Source: an uncultured Sphingopyxis sp. (GTDB lineage: Bacteria > Pseudomonadota > Alphaproteobacteria > Sphingomonadales > Sphingomonadaceae). Taken from it: 16,835 nucleotides of DNA. The stretch is taken from assembly GCA_936933955.1 (NCBI GenBank), contig CAKZIN010000060.1, forward strand, positions 1 through 16,835, written 5' to 3'. Shown piece by piece: positions 15,849 through 16,835 of this stretch. The notes under the pieces were generated by a model that was given only the letters and a program-made list of their open reading frames with translations, was not told the DNA's origin and searched no databases. A program made the translations under genes and the position numbers. Within the stretch, counting starts at the first letter, position 1. Every line of letters begins with the position of its first letter.

Positions 15849-16835
15849 TCACCGCATATGATAGTCCGCGACGGCGCGGCTCACCGCCTGCATCAGCGCC
15901 ATCCGCTCCGGCACCGGCGCAGTGGTGGAGGCGAGCATCACCGCAACGGCATAGCGCGTGCCGTCGGGGGCGGTGAGGATGCCGATGTCGTTATAGCCGG
16001 TGGCGAGCGAACCCAGCACCTGCCCGGTCCCGGTCTTGTGGGCGACGCGCCAGCCTGGCGGCACCCCCGCCTTCAGCCGCTGCGGGCCGCTGGTGGTGCG
16101 GTGCATCGTGTCTATCACCCGCCGCGTCGACGCGGGTGAGAGGAGCTCGCCACGCGCCAGCGCCGCCAGTGCATCGACCACCGCCTGCGGTTGCGCGCCG
16201 TCCTCCGGGTTGGCGAGGTAGCGGTTGAGCGCCGCCTGCCGCAGCTCCAGCGGCACCATTCCCCGCGCGGCTTCGAACCCGCGTCCGGCGGAGTAGCGTT
16301 GCTGCCATTCGACCCCGGCAATGCGGCTCTGCAGCAATCGCTCACCCGGGCCGAAGCGGATCCCGGTGATGCCGCGCTGGCCGAGAAAGCCGCGCACCGC
16401 ATCGGGCCCTCCGGCGTAGCGCAGCAGCGCTTCGTTGGCGGTGTTGTCGCTGCCGGTGATCGCCTTGTCGATCAGCGAATCGACGCTTTCGCGCACGATC
16501 CCTTCGCTCTGCACGCGGCGCGCGAGCGGCTGATTGAACAGCGTGAGGTCGTCGCCGGTGATGGTCACCTGATCGAACAGCGCGCCCTGGCCCGCGTCGA
16601 TCTTTGCCAGCGTCGTCAGCGTCACCCACAGTTTGGACACGCTTTGCTGGGGGAAGAATTCGTCCCCGCGCCGCGCCAGGCTCCAGTTGCCGTCGATGCG
16701 CCGAACGGCGATGCCGGTGCGTCCCGGAAAGCCGCGCCACAGCGCATCGATCGTCGCCTCGAGCCCCGCCGGCGGACGCTCGGCGCCCACAGCGGGGCGA
16801 TAGGGGACGGGTGCGGGCGCTGGCATCGGCGCGGG
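15849..16835 (-). CDS. Class A beta-lactamase-like serine hydrolase (5'-truncated)
   Basis: This protein shows the serine penicillin-recognising fold. Counting from the ATG at 16826, it has the nucleophile motif SVSK at 62-65, SDN at 126-128 and KTG at 264-266, with an ATP-free class A layout (Beta-lactamase2 family) and TEM-like DLTLFNQPLARR at 93-104. The class A general-base motif ExxLN is best matched by ERLLQ (162-166), with Gln in place of Asn. The stretch from there to the helix before GELLSPAS is longer than usual: SxxK to KTG spans about 200 residues against about 164 in TEM numbering. The reading frame is open to the window edge, and the residues after the ATG are Pro/Ala-rich with no signal peptide, so the export signal and true start probably lie outside the window. 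Beta-lactam hydrolysis is possible but not shown; a non-resistance hydrolase is an alternative. Confidence 0.88.
   Translation of the reverse strand, partial: PAPMPAPAPVPYRPAVGAERPPAGLEATIDALWRGFPGRTGIAVRRIDGNWSLARRGDEFFPQQSVSKLWVTLTTLAKIDAGQGALFDQVTITGDDLTLFNQPLARRVQSEGIVRESVDSLIDKAITGSDNTANEALLRYAGGPDAVRGFLGQRGITGIRFGPGERLLQSRIAGVEWQQRYSAGRGFEAARGMVPLELRQAALNRYLANPEDGAQPQAVVDALAALARGELLSPASTRRVIDTMHRTTSGPQRLKAGVPPGWRVAHKTGTGQVLGSLATGYNDIGILTAPDGTRYAVAVMLASTTAPVPERMALMQAVSRAVADYHMR

Noticed and set aside
14554..15861. 435-codon open frame on the plus strand
   Set aside because: Antisense to the TIGR01244 and YihY/BrkB genes; the translation is an Arg/Gln/Asp-rich shadow with no motif.

Overview
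The window is GC-rich, densely coding DNA from an alphaproteobacterium, most likely a sphingomonad (Sphingomonadales). That assignment is inference from base composition, gene content (penicillin acylase family protein, fused M16 protease, GMC oxidoreductase, TIGR01244 protein) and very short intergenic gaps; no rRNA or other marker is present. The first bases (2-15) match the 3' end of an Illumina sequencing adapter, so the window probably begins at a raw contig end. The right end cuts a gene as well. I see no mobile element, CRISPR array, tRNA, rRNA or prophage gene, and no gene-free stretch above 140 bases.

Layout. 1-825 (+): C-terminal part of an aspartyl/asparaginyl beta-hydroxylase family dioxygenase. 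864-3443 (-): complete clpB disaggregase, convergent with the first gene across a strong hairpin. 3495-4520 (-): a ToxR/CadC-like winged-helix regulator whose C-terminal part is a polytopic, glycine-rich membrane domain. 4657-5214 (+): a divergent multi-spanning membrane protein of unknown function; the 136-base divergent region holds a perfect 13-base palindrome. 5331-7598 (+): secreted or periplasmic penicillin/AHL-acylase family Ntn hydrolase with intact catalytic residues. 7681-10794 (+): secreted two-domain M16 zinc peptidase. 10867-11166 (+): small beta-rich hypothetical protein, preceded by an 11-bp perfect hairpin and followed by a clear intrinsic terminator (11186-11220).

On the minus strand, 14690 down to 11326 is a tightly coupled four-gene operon: TIGR01244 sulfurtransferase/phosphatase-like protein, a small membrane-anchored unknown protein, a fatty acid hydroxylase/sterol desaturase family di-iron enzyme and a GMC flavoprotein oxidoreductase. 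The first two junctions are GTGA stop/start overlaps of 4 bases and the third overlap is 14 bases. The di-iron enzyme and the GMC enzyme could act in sequence (C-H to alcohol, alcohol to aldehyde or ketone) on a lipophilic substrate; this is the best candidate for an uncharacterised pathway here. Upstream on the same strand are a YihY/BrkB family membrane protein (14788-15768) and a 5'-truncated class A beta-lactamase-like serine hydrolase (15849-16835) with an unusually long stretch in the omega-loop region.

Most of the window is ordinary chromosomal content. The items worth a second look are the polytopic ToxR-like regulator with its divergent partner, the overlapping hydroxylase/GMC operon, the atypical beta-lactamase-like protein and the adapter artefact.
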